A stretch of 64,000 nt of DNA, taken from positions 11,188 through 75,187 of the forward strand of contig JBHGYD010000013.1 in NCBI GenBank assembly GCA_041920415.1. Direction: 5' to 3'. Shown one piece after another: positions 17,785 through 26,091 of this stretch. Source of the DNA: JBHGYD01 sp041920415 (GTDB taxonomy: Bacteria > Bacillota > Bacilli > Bacillales > Anoxybacillaceae). A model generated the notes under the pieces. The model had not been told where the DNA came from. It did no database searches and was given only the letters and a program-made list of their open reading frames with translations. How positions within the stretch are numbered: the stretch's first letter is position 1; each line of letters opens with the position of its first letter. Position numbers and translations under genes: made by a program.

Positions 17785-18591
17785 TTCCTCTTTTAACGTC
17801 TGTAAAAACTGTTCAATCATTTCAAGTGAAAATCCTTTTCGATAAAGTGCTTGTTTCATTTTTTGTTCATACATATATCCGTCGTATTTTTCATAACGGC
17901 GATGAGCCTTACGCCCATGGTATTCAAGCGCTTCCCACTCTTTTTGTTCGTCTTGTGACTCGCTGTATGTCGCCAGTATATTCTCGATAACTGACCATGA
18001 AAATCCTTTGCGTTGCAACAATTGCTCGATATGTTGTTTCCACTGCTGGGAAGAAAGTTTTTTCTTTTGTTTTTTTGCTTTTTCGTATAGCTTTCTCGCC
18101 GCCTCAAGTTGTTCTTCAAACGTAAATGTCGTAAGACTTTCCTCTACTAACTCTGCAGCAATTCCGAATTTTTCAAGCTCCTTTCGAATAACATGCGGTC
18201 CTTTCGATGTTGTCTGTTTTTGCGTACGAACATACGCATATGCAAATTCGCGATCATCAACATATCGATTTTCTCGCAGCCGATGTAATACATCGCGAAT
18301 GATCGCTGCATTCACTCCTTTTTTCTGTAAATAATCGATGATTTCTTTTTCTGAACGCATCCGATACGAAAGAAAATACAATGCAGCATGGTACGCTTTT
18401 TTAACGTCATCGGCATATACTATTTCTTGTAGAGTAAATTCATCAATTTCCATTCCCTTTTTTAATCGAAATTCGATGAGTACATCTTGGTCGACACTAA
18501 ACACAACTTCCTCGCCATTTCCTCGCTCGACAGAAATAGTAAAACGCTCTTTATTATCTTTTTGTACCTCAATTTTTGTAATCACAGCCAT
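17779..18591 (-). CDS. recX: Recombination regulator RecX
   Basis: 270-residue RecX, which binds and modulates RecA filaments. It is composed of repeated three-helix RecX modules, visible in AYHAALYFLSYRMRSEKEI, YLQKKGVNAAIIRDVLHRLRE and LYRKGFSLEMIEQFLQTL. The YVDDREFAYAYVRTQ block is the most conserved family segment. Length is close to B. subtilis RecX. The frame opens 3 codons earlier, but MAVITKIEV at 18591 has the GGGGTG ribosome binding site. It is divergent from yfhF. Confidence 0.94.
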   Translation of the reverse strand: MAVITKIEVQKDNKERFTISVERGNGEEVVFSVDQDVLIEFRLKKGMEIDEFTLQEIVYADDVKKAYHAALYFLSYRMRSEKEIIDYLQKKGVNAAIIRDVLHRLRENRYVDDREFAYAYVRTQKQTTSKGPHVIRKELEKFGIAAELVEESLTTFTFEEQLEAARKLYEKAKKQKKKLSSQQWKQHIEQLLQRKGFSWSVIENILATYSESQDEQKEWEALEYHGRKAHRRYEKYDGYMYEQKMKQALYRKGFSLEMIEQFLQTLKEEQ

Positions 18592-18688
18592 CTCAAACAC
18601 CCCTGATTTATCGTATCATACTTAAAAAAAGGAATAGGGCATAAACAAGGCGAAAAATGTAGAAAAGAAATATGAAAGAGGGTTGGCC

Positions 18689-19591
18689 ATGAAAATTGCG
18701 ATTGCTGGAGGAACAGGATTCGTTGGCAAGGCATTAACAAATTATTTGCAAAGCCAAGGTCATGATCTTTATATATTAACAAGAACTTCTAGACCATCCA
18801 CTACCTCAAATGTTCACTACGTCGAATGGCTCAAACCAGGAAGTCACCCCGAGACAGAGCTTTTCTCGTTGGATGCAATCGTTAATTTAGCTGGGGAATC
18901 GATTAGTAGCGGAAGATGGACAAAGAAACAAAAAGAGCGCATCGTTCATAGCCGCGTTTTCTCAACAAAGGAGATCATCAATCTCATTACCAAATTACAA
19001 CCCCCGCCCAAAATCCTTATTAATGCAAGTGCGATTGGCATCTATGGAACGTCGTTGGATGATATTTTTACCGAAGAAAGTTCGCACATCGGCAATGATT
19101 TTCTCGCCCAGACAGTCAAACAATGGGAAGAGGAAGCTAAAAAAGCAGAACAGCTCAGCGTTCGTACCGTTTTTGCTCGATTTGGCATCATTCTCGGTCA
19201 AAACGAAGGTGCCCTGCCGCGAATGATGACTCCTTATCGATGGTGGATCGGCGGTACAATCGGATCCGGAAAACAATGGGTATCATGGATCCATATTATC
19301 GATGCTGTCCGTGCGCTTGAATACATCTTACACAATGAGCATCTTTCTGGTCCGGTTAATATCACCACCCCATTCCCAGTACGCATGAAACAGTTCGGAA
19401 AAACGATTGCCCGCGCGCTTCATCGACCGCATTGGCTTCCTGTACCAAGTTTGATGCTTCAATTTCTCCTTGGGGAAATGAGCCTTCTTGTTCTCGAAGG
19501 GCAACAAGTATTGCCAAAAAAACTAACCGAATCCGGTTTTACTTTTTCTTTTCCTTCTCTTGAGGAAGCTCTTCGTGACATAATAAAATAA
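18689..19591 (+). CDS. yfhF: TIGR01777 family epimerase YfhF
   Basis: 300-residue atypical extended SDR of the TIGR01777/YfhF/SulA-like family. It has an N-terminal Rossmann motif IAGGTGFVGKALT, the NLAGESISSGRW block, SAIGIYGTS with the family Tyr, and the C-terminal DUF1731 region beginning near PVPSLMLQFLLGEMSLLVLEG. The substrate is unknown. An in-frame TTG lies two codons upstream, but ATG 18689 is better placed behind AGAGGG. It is probably transcribed away from recX and followed by the amidohydrolase after 40 bp. Confidence 0.92.
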   Translation: MKIAIAGGTGFVGKALTNYLQSQGHDLYILTRTSRPSTTSNVHYVEWLKPGSHPETELFSLDAIVNLAGESISSGRWTKKQKERIVHSRVFSTKEIINLITKLQPPPKILINASAIGIYGTSLDDIFTEESSHIGNDFLAQTVKQWEEEAKKAEQLSVRTVFARFGIILGQNEGALPRMMTPYRWWIGGTIGSGKQWVSWIHIIDAVRALEYILHNEHLSGPVNITTPFPVRMKQFGKTIARALHRPHWLPVPSLMLQFLLGEMSLLVLEGQQVLPKKLTESGFTFSFPSLEEALRDIIK

Positions 19592-19630
19592 CAACATGAC
19601 ATTACTTCAACAATAGCAAGGGAGTTAACA

Positions 19631-20758
19631 ATGAAGAAAACATTACTGAAAAACGCAACAATTTATCCTATTACATCTGCTCCTATAAAGCAAGCTGATT
19701 TACTTGTAGAAAATGGGAAAATCAAAGAAATTGGATATCAATTATCCGCCGATAAACAAACAGAAATCATTGATTGTCGTGGTCAATATTTATTCCCCGG
19801 ATTCATTGATGTGCATACGCATTTAGGGTTATATGATGAAGGCACTGGCTGGGCAGGAAATGACGCAAACGAAACGGTCGAAACGATGACTCCGCATATT
19901 CGAGCGATGGATAGTGTCTATCCGTTCGACCCCGGCTTCCGTGATGCCATCACTCATGGGATTACAACCGTTCATATTATGCCGGGAAGTGCCAATGTCA
20001 TCGGCGGCACGACATCGGTTATTAAAACATACGGCAAAAACGTTGTCAAAATGATCGTGAAAGAAACAGCCGGGCTCAAAATTGCACTTGGAGAAAATCC
20101 AAAACGAGTTCATAGCAATGGCAATAAAGAATCAATTACGCGCATGGGAATTATGGGAATGTTACGGGAAGCGTTTTATAAAGCAAAATATTGCGACCAT
20201 CCTGAAGACTTACGCGTCGCTCCGATTATTCGCGCTTTAAAACGAGAAATTCCTGTTCGCATTCACGCCCACCGCGCTGATGATATTATTTCCGCGATTC
20301 GGTTTGCCGAAGAATTTGACTTAGATTTACGCATTGAACATTGTACGGAAGGGCACTTTATCGCCGATGAACTAAAAGAAAAAAATTTGAAAGTCTCTGT
20401 CGGTCCAACATTAACAAGACGCTCCAAAGTCGAGTTAACAAATAAAAGCTGGACCACATACCAAGTACTCTCGGATGCAGGAGTCGAAGTATCCATTACA
20501 ACCGATCATCCATATACACCGATTCAATACTTAAATATTTGCGCTTCCATCGCTGTCCGCGAAGGTTTAGACGAGCAAAAAGCGCTTGAAGGAATTACAA
20601 TTCTTCCTGCACGCAATTTAGGAGTAGACGACCGCGTTGGCAGCTTAGAGGTCGGAAAAGATGCTGACATTGTTTTATGGAATTTTCACCCTTTTCACTA
20701 TCTCGCCAAACCAATTTTCACGATGATAAACGGAGAAATAATATACAAAAAAAATTAA
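19631..20758 (+). CDS. Amidohydrolase family protein (imidazolonepropionase-like)
   Basis: 375-residue metal-dependent amidohydrolase with the TIM-barrel metal motif PGFIDVHTHLG (HxH). Further ligands are in RIHAHRAD and RIEHCTEGH, and the catalytic Asp is in SITTDHPYTP. The C-terminal beta domain ends in GSLEVGKDADIVLWN. It resembles the group often labelled imidazolonepropionase or related amidohydrolases in Bacillaceae, but no histidine-degradation genes are nearby, so the substrate is open. Ribosome binding site AAGGGAG. It is followed by the structured leader of the acetyltransferase. Confidence 0.9.
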   Translation: MKKTLLKNATIYPITSAPIKQADLLVENGKIKEIGYQLSADKQTEIIDCRGQYLFPGFIDVHTHLGLYDEGTGWAGNDANETVETMTPHIRAMDSVYPFDPGFRDAITHGITTVHIMPGSANVIGGTTSVIKTYGKNVVKMIVKETAGLKIALGENPKRVHSNGNKESITRMGIMGMLREAFYKAKYCDHPEDLRVAPIIRALKREIPVRIHAHRADDIISAIRFAEEFDLDLRIEHCTEGHFIADELKEKNLKVSVGPTLTRRSKVELTNKSWTTYQVLSDAGVEVSITTDHPYTPIQYLNICASIAVREGLDEQKALEGITILPARNLGVDDRVGSLEVGKDADIVLWNFHPFHYLAKPIFTMINGEIIYKKN

Positions 20759-20860
20759 CAAAAAATCTATTTCTTTTTTCTCAACAATCATGTATGATGG
20801 AAGAGACTTTGTTACCATACGAAATTCATTCGCTCACAATCGGATATAGACATCGAATAA

Positions 20861-21005
20861 AGGGAAGGCAAATGGTGCGCCACCAGCGATGATGCTGGTT
20901 CTAGTGGGTTCGATTCCCACCCCGAAATTTTTTGATTGAGATACATTAAAAAATTTCGAGGGTGGTTTCCCCACGTGTAAACTGCCCTCAGAATAGGAGG
21001 GAAAT
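20861..21005 (+). ncRNA. tRNA-like leader with chained alternative hairpins upstream of the acetyltransferase
   Basis: A tRNA-like fold is readable. D arm: GGC/GCC around an AAATGGTGC loop (20867-20881). Anticodon-type arm: CCAGC/GCTGG with a 6-nt loop (20883-20898). A 5-nt variable loop follows, then a canonical T arm GTGGG-TTCGATT-CCCAC (20904-20920). The acceptor would keep only GGG/CCC and there is no CCA end. Next, CCACCC plus CGAAATTTTTT (20917-20933) can pair with AAAAAATTTCG plus GGGTGG (20948-20965). GAGGG (20958-20962) can instead pair with CCCTC (20985-20989), and CCCTC can pair with GAGGG of the ribosome binding site (20997-21001). These pairings exclude each other in sequence, which is the logic of a translational switch. 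No known class recognised; pseudo-tRNA and T-box-like elements are the nearest comparisons. Confidence 0.6.
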
Positions 21006-21569
21006 ATGATATTAAAAAAACGTGAGTTACAAGATTGTCAAGCGCTTTATGAATTAATGGTGCACCCGGAGGTCTTCCCTTTCGTGCGCCAAAAAGCACA
21101 CTCATACGAAGAGTTTTTATTTATAACAAAACAAACGATTGAAGCAGAAGAACGCGGAGAACTAATTTCACGGACCATTTTAGATGAATGGGGTAATCCG
21201 ATCGGCACGATTAGTTTATTTGATATACAAGATGGCGCTGGTTTTTTAGGTACATGGCTCGGAAAACCGTATCACGGCAAAGGATATAATCAGCGGGCCA
21301 AAGATGCTTTTTTCAACGAACTGTTTTATGAACTATCCATTCAAACGATCTTTATGCGCATTCGTAAAGTCAATGTCCGCTCCACGAAAGCTGCGGAAAA
21401 ATTACCGTATGTCACGTTAGCGAATGAAACAAGAAAAAGCTTATTAGAGCAAATTAATAATGGAGAAGATATTTACAATTTATACGAAATTTCCAAAGAT
21501 AACTATACACTTTATACGATGCGATGCCCTTCGATACTCGAAGAGGAACAACAACGTAAAGAAGCATAA
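21006..21569 (+). CDS. GNAT family N-acetyltransferase
   Basis: 187-residue GNAT protein of the RimJ/RimL-like acetyltransferase_3 type: MILKKRELQDCQALYELM, then the acetyl-CoA-binding segment GTWLGKPYHGKGYNQRAKDA, and RIRKVNVRSTKAAEKL. Such enzymes acetylate protein N-termini, amino sugars or small amines; the substrate here is unknown. The tail after residue 150 (LYEISKDNYTLYTMRC) is family-typical. The AGGAGGG ribosome binding site is embedded in the unusual structured leader, so its expression is probably controlled at translation. Confidence 0.88.
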   Translation: MILKKRELQDCQALYELMVHPEVFPFVRQKAHSYEEFLFITKQTIEAEERGELISRTILDEWGNPIGTISLFDIQDGAGFLGTWLGKPYHGKGYNQRAKDAFFNELFYELSIQTIFMRIRKVNVRSTKAAEKLPYVTLANETRKSLLEQINNGEDIYNLYEISKDNYTLYTMRCPSILEEEQQRKEA

Positions 21570-21570
21570 C

Positions 21571-21610
21571 AAAAAGGAACTCTCACAATAAGTTGAGCTG
21601 TTCCTTTTTC
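21571..21610 (+). terminator. Terminator of the acetyltransferase gene
   Basis: AAAAAGGAAC pairs with GTTCCTTTTT, with an additional inner CTCA/TGAG helix, just after the stop codon, followed by a T-rich tail. Confidence 0.85.
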
Positions 21611-21683
21611 TTTTTATGTGTAAAAAGAAAATAATTTGGAAAAAATATAAACAAATAAATTTTCATAAAGCGAGGTTATGGTA

Positions 21684-21812
21684 ATGGCCGAGAAACGAAA
21701 ACGTGAAAAAACAAAAAGTACCTTAACACGTACTCAAGAAATGGCATACTCCCGTGATTTTAAATTAGCAGACCAAGCAGGCGGCTATACAGCAAAAAAA
21801 GCAAGACATTAA
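21684..21812 (+). CDS. yfhE: YfhE family protein
   Basis: 42-residue basic protein (MAEKRKREKTKSTLTRTQEM, ending GGYTAKKARH) with the YfhE family pattern TLTxTQExxYSRDFKxADxA. It is too short for usual ORF cut-offs. A GCGAGGTTATGG region upstream provides GAGG as ribosome binding site. Function unknown; it sits before yfhD as in B. subtilis. Confidence 0.85.
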   Translation: MAEKRKREKTKSTLTRTQEMAYSRDFKLADQAGGYTAKKARH

Positions 21813-21903
21813 CCAAATACTTCTATTTATACTTTTTTGACGAAGTGTCATCCTAATTGATGAATCCTGATGATTCACATTATCATTTTAGGGGGCATTT
21901 GTC

Positions 21904-22092
21904 ATGGGTCGATCTCGAGGACAAAAAACACGTGATAAAAACAAAGCTTCTCTTCCACAAGTACCAAAACAATTGAAATCAGACGGCTTAGATGTCGAAT
22001 ATTCCCGCGAGCTTGCTGACCATGAGGATTTAGAAGCAGAAGCTCGCGCAGCAGCGGCAGGAATTCGCCAAAGTAAAACAAGAAACAAGTAA
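21904..22092 (+). CDS. yfhD: YfhD family protein
   Basis: 62-residue hydrophilic protein (MGRSRGQKTRDKNKASLPQ ... DGLDVEYSRELADHEDLEAEARAA) that fits the YfhD family, small sporulation-associated proteins of Bacillaceae with unknown role. It has a GGGGGC-type ribosome binding site and is closed by a strong terminator. It is the last clearly syntenic yfh gene; accessory DNA begins after it. Confidence 0.85.
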   Translation: MGRSRGQKTRDKNKASLPQVPKQLKSDGLDVEYSRELADHEDLEAEARAAAAGIRQSKTRNK

Positions 22093-22096
22093 TGCG

Positions 22097-22138
22097 CAAA
22101 AGAGGCGGTCTCACCATTTTAGGAGACGGCCTCTTTTT
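22097..22138. terminator. Terminator of yfhD
   Basis: AAAGAGGC and GTCTC pair with GAGAC and GCCTCTTT, with a one-base mismatch, followed by TTTTTGC. It can also serve the convergent small gene at 22,149. Confidence 0.88.
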
Positions 22139-22148
22139 GCTCACAACA

Positions 22149-22355
22149 TCATTCACTTTCATCTGTTTGTAAATTCGGCAACTCCGTTACAGTTTGAACT
22201 TGAATCCATTCCGGTTTTAGCCGATACTCTTTCGCCTTTTGCACCACTAGCTGTTCAATTGCCTTTTCCGATGAGTCGGCATATATAAGACTTCTTCCGT
22301 CTAAAACGCTTCCATCTTCGACTACAGCGTACCAACATATTCGATAGGCTCTCAT
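22149..22355 (-). CDS. Small conserved-looking protein of unknown function
   Basis: 68 residues (MRAYRICWYAVVEDGSVLDG ... SSEKAIEQLVVQKAKEYRLKPEW), probably an alpha/beta fold. A GGGGAGAACG ribosome binding site precedes the ATG, and codon usage resembles the neighbouring core genes. I do not recognise the family. It is convergent with yfhD across a shared terminator. Confidence 0.65.
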   Translation of the reverse strand: MRAYRICWYAVVEDGSVLDGRSLIYADSSEKAIEQLVVQKAKEYRLKPEWIQVQTVTELPNLQTDESE

Positions 22356-22612
22356 CGTTCTCCCCTTCCACAGAAGCTAAGATTAATCCTCTGTTTTTTA
22401 CGATATATATTACAATCATTGTATCCTTATTTCATCATACACCTACTTAGTTTTTGCGTAGCAAAAAAAGACTATCCCACTCATTTGGAGATAGCCCGTC
22501 GCACATAAGTCTCCATCTATGAAATCGTCAAGTAACGTTGACTCTTACGCAAATTGAGTGAAAACATAAGATAATGAAAATCGAAAGTTTAAAAGCCACT
22601 CATTCATTTTAA

Positions 22613-22801
22613 CTATATAAAAGGATTGTTGTCATGATTCTGTCTAATATTGTGCATATAAGTTTCTACATAAATTCTTTCAGAATCCGAAACATTTTTT
22701 GCTCCCTCTTTAGGGTCTATTTTCAAATTTCTTTTTTTGACGATAAAATCCATAATGCCCCCTAAGAGAAGCAGTCCACCGATTAATATAATCCAGCCCA
22801 T
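22613..22801 (-). CDS. Small single-pass membrane protein
   Basis: 62 residues beginning MGWIILIGGLLLLGGIMDFI, a single N-terminal membrane segment, then a charged tail (KIDPKEGAKNVSDSERIYVETY). The start is chosen at ATG 22801; a GTG five codons upstream overlaps the AGGAGG ribosome binding site and is less likely. The spacing from AGGAGG to the ATG is longer than usual. Family not recognised. The 258 bases before it hold an imperfect hairpin near 22,470-22,500 but no gene. Confidence 0.55.
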   Translation of the reverse strand: MGWIILIGGLLLLGGIMDFIVKKRNLKIDPKEGAKNVSDSERIYVETYMHNIRQNHDNNPFI

Positions 22802-23038
22802 TTTATCTTTTATCACCTCCTGCTTTTATTTTATTATATTTTTTAACACTTTATTTGTAAACAAATCCATATAATGGATAAAAAGAGCAGCCTAATGTAG
22901 AATTACTGCCTGTAGGTGAACAAAAAAGCGATCCCTCTTATTGAAGTATCGCTTCCATTAGACACCCATGCCGCAGTTCGTGGCATCACAGATTATGTAA
23001 GAAATTCTGTTCTTCGATGGGAGTTCATAAGAAAATAT

Positions 23039-23632
23039 TCACATTTTTAATTTCCATCCTGCATAGACCCCTGCTAAAAATATTGTAATAATCACAATGA
23101 AATGGAATATAATCCATCCCCATCTTCCATAGCGAAAGGATTTAGATTGTATAGGTTTTCTTGAATGAGTTGGAACAATTTTTCCACCAATCCACTCAAA
23201 AAGAAGTAAATAAATCCACCACCACGTATAAGAGTCCCAAACATCCCAATGTTCTTTGTAAGTCATTATCTTAACTGGGTGGAATAACACTAAAATTTCT
23301 AAAAGCATCGCAATATGAACCATTCCCCAGTAAAAAGGTATCTTCCATCCCCATTTAACTGGACTATATCTCACTCCGAAAAGAACATAAAAAGGAATAG
23401 CTGTAAACATTTCTATTATAGGTATTGGTGACATAGGGATAAGCTTAGCAGGGAAAGAATAAAATCCGATAGAAACAAATAGAAAACAAAGGAAAGCTCC
23501 TGTCAAACCACTTATTAAATAGAGCAACCCATATCGTTTAAAATTGTTTCTTAAGATAAACAAACTTCCAATCATACTAAGAATAACTGCTGTTATTTCT
23601 ATAATTTGTGTCGCTTTTAACCCATATATCAT
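23039..23632 (-). CDS. CBO0543-like multi-pass membrane protein
   Basis: 197 residues with about six hydrophobic segments and a conserved-looking WDSYTWWWIYLLLFEWIGGK block near residue 133. The layout resembles the CBO0543 family of Firmicutes membrane proteins whose role is unknown. The C-terminus ends with a final membrane helix (IIFHFIVIITIFLAGVYAGW). It has an AGGGGTAAG-type ribosome binding site. It lies at the border between core genes and mobile DNA. Confidence 0.6.
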   Translation of the reverse strand: MIYGLKATQIIEITAVILSMIGSLFILRNNFKRYGLLYLISGLTGAFLCFLFVSIGFYSFPAKLIPMSPIPIIEMFTAIPFYVLFGVRYSPVKWGWKIPFYWGMVHIAMLLEILVLFHPVKIMTYKEHWDVWDSYTWWWIYLLLFEWIGGKIVPTHSRKPIQSKSFRYGRWGWIIFHFIVIITIFLAGVYAGWKLKM

Positions 23633-23897
23633 AAATACTTACCCCTTTGCAATGACCTCAGTTTTATAATATCCCCAATTATCAGTTATTTAATTGAATT
23701 TTTTGCCTCTCTGCTTTAGGTATTAATTTTGTCATTAAAAATCTCTCCATCGCTATATTTCATTCTTTCGCCCTGTTACAGGATGGTGTTAATTTTCTTG
23801 TTTAACAAACGAGCAGAAATATAGAATAGACCCGAAACCTCACCCTGGGCTAAAACGTATAATTAGTAAAAAGTTGTAAAACAGTGGGGTGAGTTGA

Positions 23898-24125
23898 GTG
23901 AAATACGAAACGAAAGAAAAAATCAAGACTTGGTTATTAATTGTGATGATAACAAGTCTTGTTGGTTCATTTATGTTATTTTTTTTAGGATATTATAAGA
24001 CCGCTTTTGGAGTTGGTGGGGTATTTATGTTTTTAGCCACTTTTTTAGGTCAATGGTATTCCATGAAAAAGGTGGATTATTGGTATAGAGACGTGTATAA
24101 CAGAGATAACGACAGAAGATGTTAG
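23898..24125 (+). CDS. Small two-helix membrane protein
   Basis: 75 residues with two hydrophobic segments (LLIVMITSLVGSFMLFFLGY and a second around VGGVFMFLATFLGQW) and charged ends. It starts at GTG behind GGGGTGAG. Its stop codon lies only 10 bases before the IS3-family element, so the insertion spared the frame but may have removed its downstream neighbour or terminator. Family not recognised. Confidence 0.55.
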   Translation: MKYETKEKIKTWLLIVMITSLVGSFMLFFLGYYKTAFGVGGVFMFLATFLGQWYSMKKVDYWYRDVYNRDNDRRC

Positions 24126-24196
24126 TCTAAAAAATGGACACAGAGAACAGAGAGATTATAATAAACTTAATTACAATAGGTTCGAGGTGTCCAATC

Positions 24197-24487
24197 ATGA
24201 AAAAGAGAGCATTTGATCAAGAATACAAGATTCAAGCCGTTGAGTTATGCTTGGAGGGGGACAAGTCTATCTCCCAAGTGGCAAAAGAACTAGGTTTGGC
24301 TTACAACACTCTTCACCGTTGGGTTAAAGAATATAAAGAAAGCAATGGCACAAGCTTTGTAGGTTCAGGCAACATCAAGCCACAAAATCAAGAAATCATC
24401 GAGTTACGCCGTCGCAATCAAGAGTTGGAGGAGGAATTAGCGATCCTAAAAAAGGCGTTAGGCATCTTCACCAGAAACCAGAAGTAA
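24197..24487 (+). CDS. IS3-family transposase OrfA
   Basis: 96-residue DNA-binding subunit: a helix-turn-helix (SISQVAKELGLAYNTLHRWV) and a C-terminal leucine-zipper-like coil (QELEEELAILKKAL). The start at 24197 has GAGGTG as ribosome binding site; the frame is open upstream to the element end. An A6G slippery run at 24448-24454 (CCTAAAAAAGG) lies in the last third. A -1 shift there enters the orfB frame with no stop codon before orfB, as expected for production of the OrfAB transposase. Confidence 0.93.
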   Translation: MKKRAFDQEYKIQAVELCLEGDKSISQVAKELGLAYNTLHRWVKEYKESNGTSFVGSGNIKPQNQEIIELRRRNQELEEELAILKKALGIFTRNQK

Positions 24488-24528
24488 TTTACGCATTCAT
24501 TTTTCAACACCGAAATGAATTTCTTGTT

Positions 24529-25365
24529 GTGAAGATGTGTCAAGTACTCGGTGTTTCAAGAAGTGGGTATTATGCATGGCTGAAGCGCCCAAAAAGCAAC
24601 CAAAAAGAGAAAAAAGAACAACTAACTCAACAGATTCGAAATGAGTATCTCAAGTCACGCAAGATTTACGGAAGTCCGAAAATTACGCAAGAACTACGCA
24701 AACAAGGAATTCGTGTGTCTCAAAAGACAGTCGCTCGTATCATGAGCGAAGAAGGATTGAGATCGATTACGGTGCGTAAATACAAGGCAACGACCAATAG
24801 TAATCACCCTTACAACGTGTATGCGAATCTGTTAGACCAGAACTTCCAAGCAACGGCTCCCAATGAAGTATGGATGGCGGATATCACGTACATTCCTACT
24901 GATGAAGGATGGTTATATTTAGCGAGCATCATGGATTTATATACACGAAAGATCGTAGGTTGGTATATCGATACACGAATGACCAAAGAGTTAGTCATCA
25001 AAGCATTACAACGAGCGTTAAACAACGAGAAACCAACAGGGAGAGTCCTCCATCACTCGGATCGTGGGAGCCAATATGCTTCGAATGACTATCAGCAGCT
25101 CTTACAGGAACATCACTTTCAAGTGAGCATGTCGAGACGTGGGAACTGTTACGATAACGCTTGTATCGAGTCGTTTCATAGCTTAATCAAGAAAGAATGT
25201 ATCTATCCGAATCGATTCCGTACGCGAAAAGAAGCGAAACAAGCCATTTTTGAGTACATCGAATGCTTCTACAACCGCAAAAGAAGTCATTCAGCCCTTG
25301 GCTATGTGTCGCCATGTGAATTTGAGGCTGCTTATTACGCTAACCAGAGAAAAATAGCTGCATAA
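24529..25365 (+). CDS. IS3-family transposase OrfB (DDE integrase domain)
   Basis: 278 residues from the first ATG. The catalytic triad is intact: Asp in WMADITYIPTD, Asp in LHHSDRGSQYAS and Glu in CYDNACIESFHSLIKKE with the typical 35-residue gap. The N-terminal HTH_21 region (SGYYAWLKRP, KIYGSPKITQELRKQGIRVS) is complete. The natural product is probably the OrfAB fusion made by -1 frameshifting. The frame is -1 relative to orfA and open well upstream of this ATG. Confidence 0.94.
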   Translation: MKMCQVLGVSRSGYYAWLKRPKSNQKEKKEQLTQQIRNEYLKSRKIYGSPKITQELRKQGIRVSQKTVARIMSEEGLRSITVRKYKATTNSNHPYNVYANLLDQNFQATAPNEVWMADITYIPTDEGWLYLASIMDLYTRKIVGWYIDTRMTKELVIKALQRALNNEKPTGRVLHHSDRGSQYASNDYQQLLQEHHFQVSMSRRGNCYDNACIESFHSLIKKECIYPNRFRTRKEAKQAIFEYIECFYNRKRSHSALGYVSPCEFEAAYYANQRKIAA

Positions 25366-25585
25366 ATTCAGCTATTTCTCTCTGTTTAACGTGTCCATTT
25401 TCTTGACATAATACCATTAGAAATTTGGGTAACATTATTACACGTTTCACTTCGTATAAAGATAATCGTTATATACTGACATCGGATTGACCTTCTAATT
25501 TTAAACACATCCTATCTTATTCTAGGTTATTCTTAAAATTTCTCGTTTTTTCTTGGCAAGAAGATACAATCCTCTTGCCTTATAC

Positions 25586-26035
25586 TCAAACTTCTTTCAT
25601 CATCAACGTTTCTGTTTTCGCTCTTTTGTGAAATTCATACGACGAAAGATCAAGGATCAAATGAATCCTTCGTTCATTATAAAACCGCGTATACTCCATC
25701 ACAGATTGATAAGCCTCTTCATAGCTGTTAAACACTATTCTCCCTAGACATTCCTCCTCCAGTAAACGATGAAACGCTTCGATATGGGCATTCATATTGG
25801 GCATCCTCGTGGAAATTCGTTCATGCTCGATTTGAAATCTCTTACAGGCAGCTTCAAAGGCATGTGAGATGAATTGCGGTCCATTATCGGTTCGTATCAC
25901 CGGTTTATCCTTATGCTCAAATAGCTTCTTGAGTTGTTCGTTTTCCTCCTCCAGCCTTTTTACTTCAGTTGAAGAGGGGTGAGTGGCAGGTGCTTCCGGG
26001 GCTAATGAGATACCATATTCATGTGAGGTTGACAT
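25586..26035 (-). pseudogene. Scrambled IS3-type transposase remnant
   Basis: 149 codons that join two unlike pieces. The first 40 residues (SLAPEAPATHPSSTEVKRLEEENEQLKK) look like an OrfA zipper tail, and the rest is the C-terminal half of an integrase domain (VIRTDNGPQFISHAFEAAC, ISTRMPNMNAHIEAFHRLLEEE, FYNERRIH). The first catalytic Asp and everything around it are missing, so it is an internal-deletion product and cannot be an active transposase. It is a different IS from its intact neighbour. A small GGCAAGAgGAT-type hairpin lies just before, at 25,554-25,578. Confidence 0.8.
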
Positions 26036-26091
26036 AACATGTCATTATCAGTAGTTAGCGTATCTATGAAGATATAAGAAGCAAAGCCATC

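Larger units (their letters stand above)
24135..25397 (+). mobile_element. Complete IS3-family insertion sequence
   Basis: 1,263-bp element with imperfect terminal inverted repeats. The left end reads TGGACACAGAGAACAGAGAG and the right end complements it as TGGACACGTTAAACAGAGAG, with the TG...CA termini of the family. It carries orfA and orfB in the typical -1 arrangement. Flanking bases are AAA on the left and TTT on the right, so no direct target duplication is evident. Both ends and both ORFs are intact, so it may still be active. Confidence 0.92.

Noticed and set aside
20861..20935. Functional tRNA gene
   Set aside because: D, anticodon and T arms are recognisable, but the acceptor stem would have only three pairs, the anticodon loop is six bases and the 3' end runs into a T tract that belongs to another hairpin.
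20958..21001. Classical T-box riboswitch
   Set aside because: AGGGTGG matches the start of the T-box motif, but ACCGCG is missing, there is no Stem I of usual size and no terminator with a U run.
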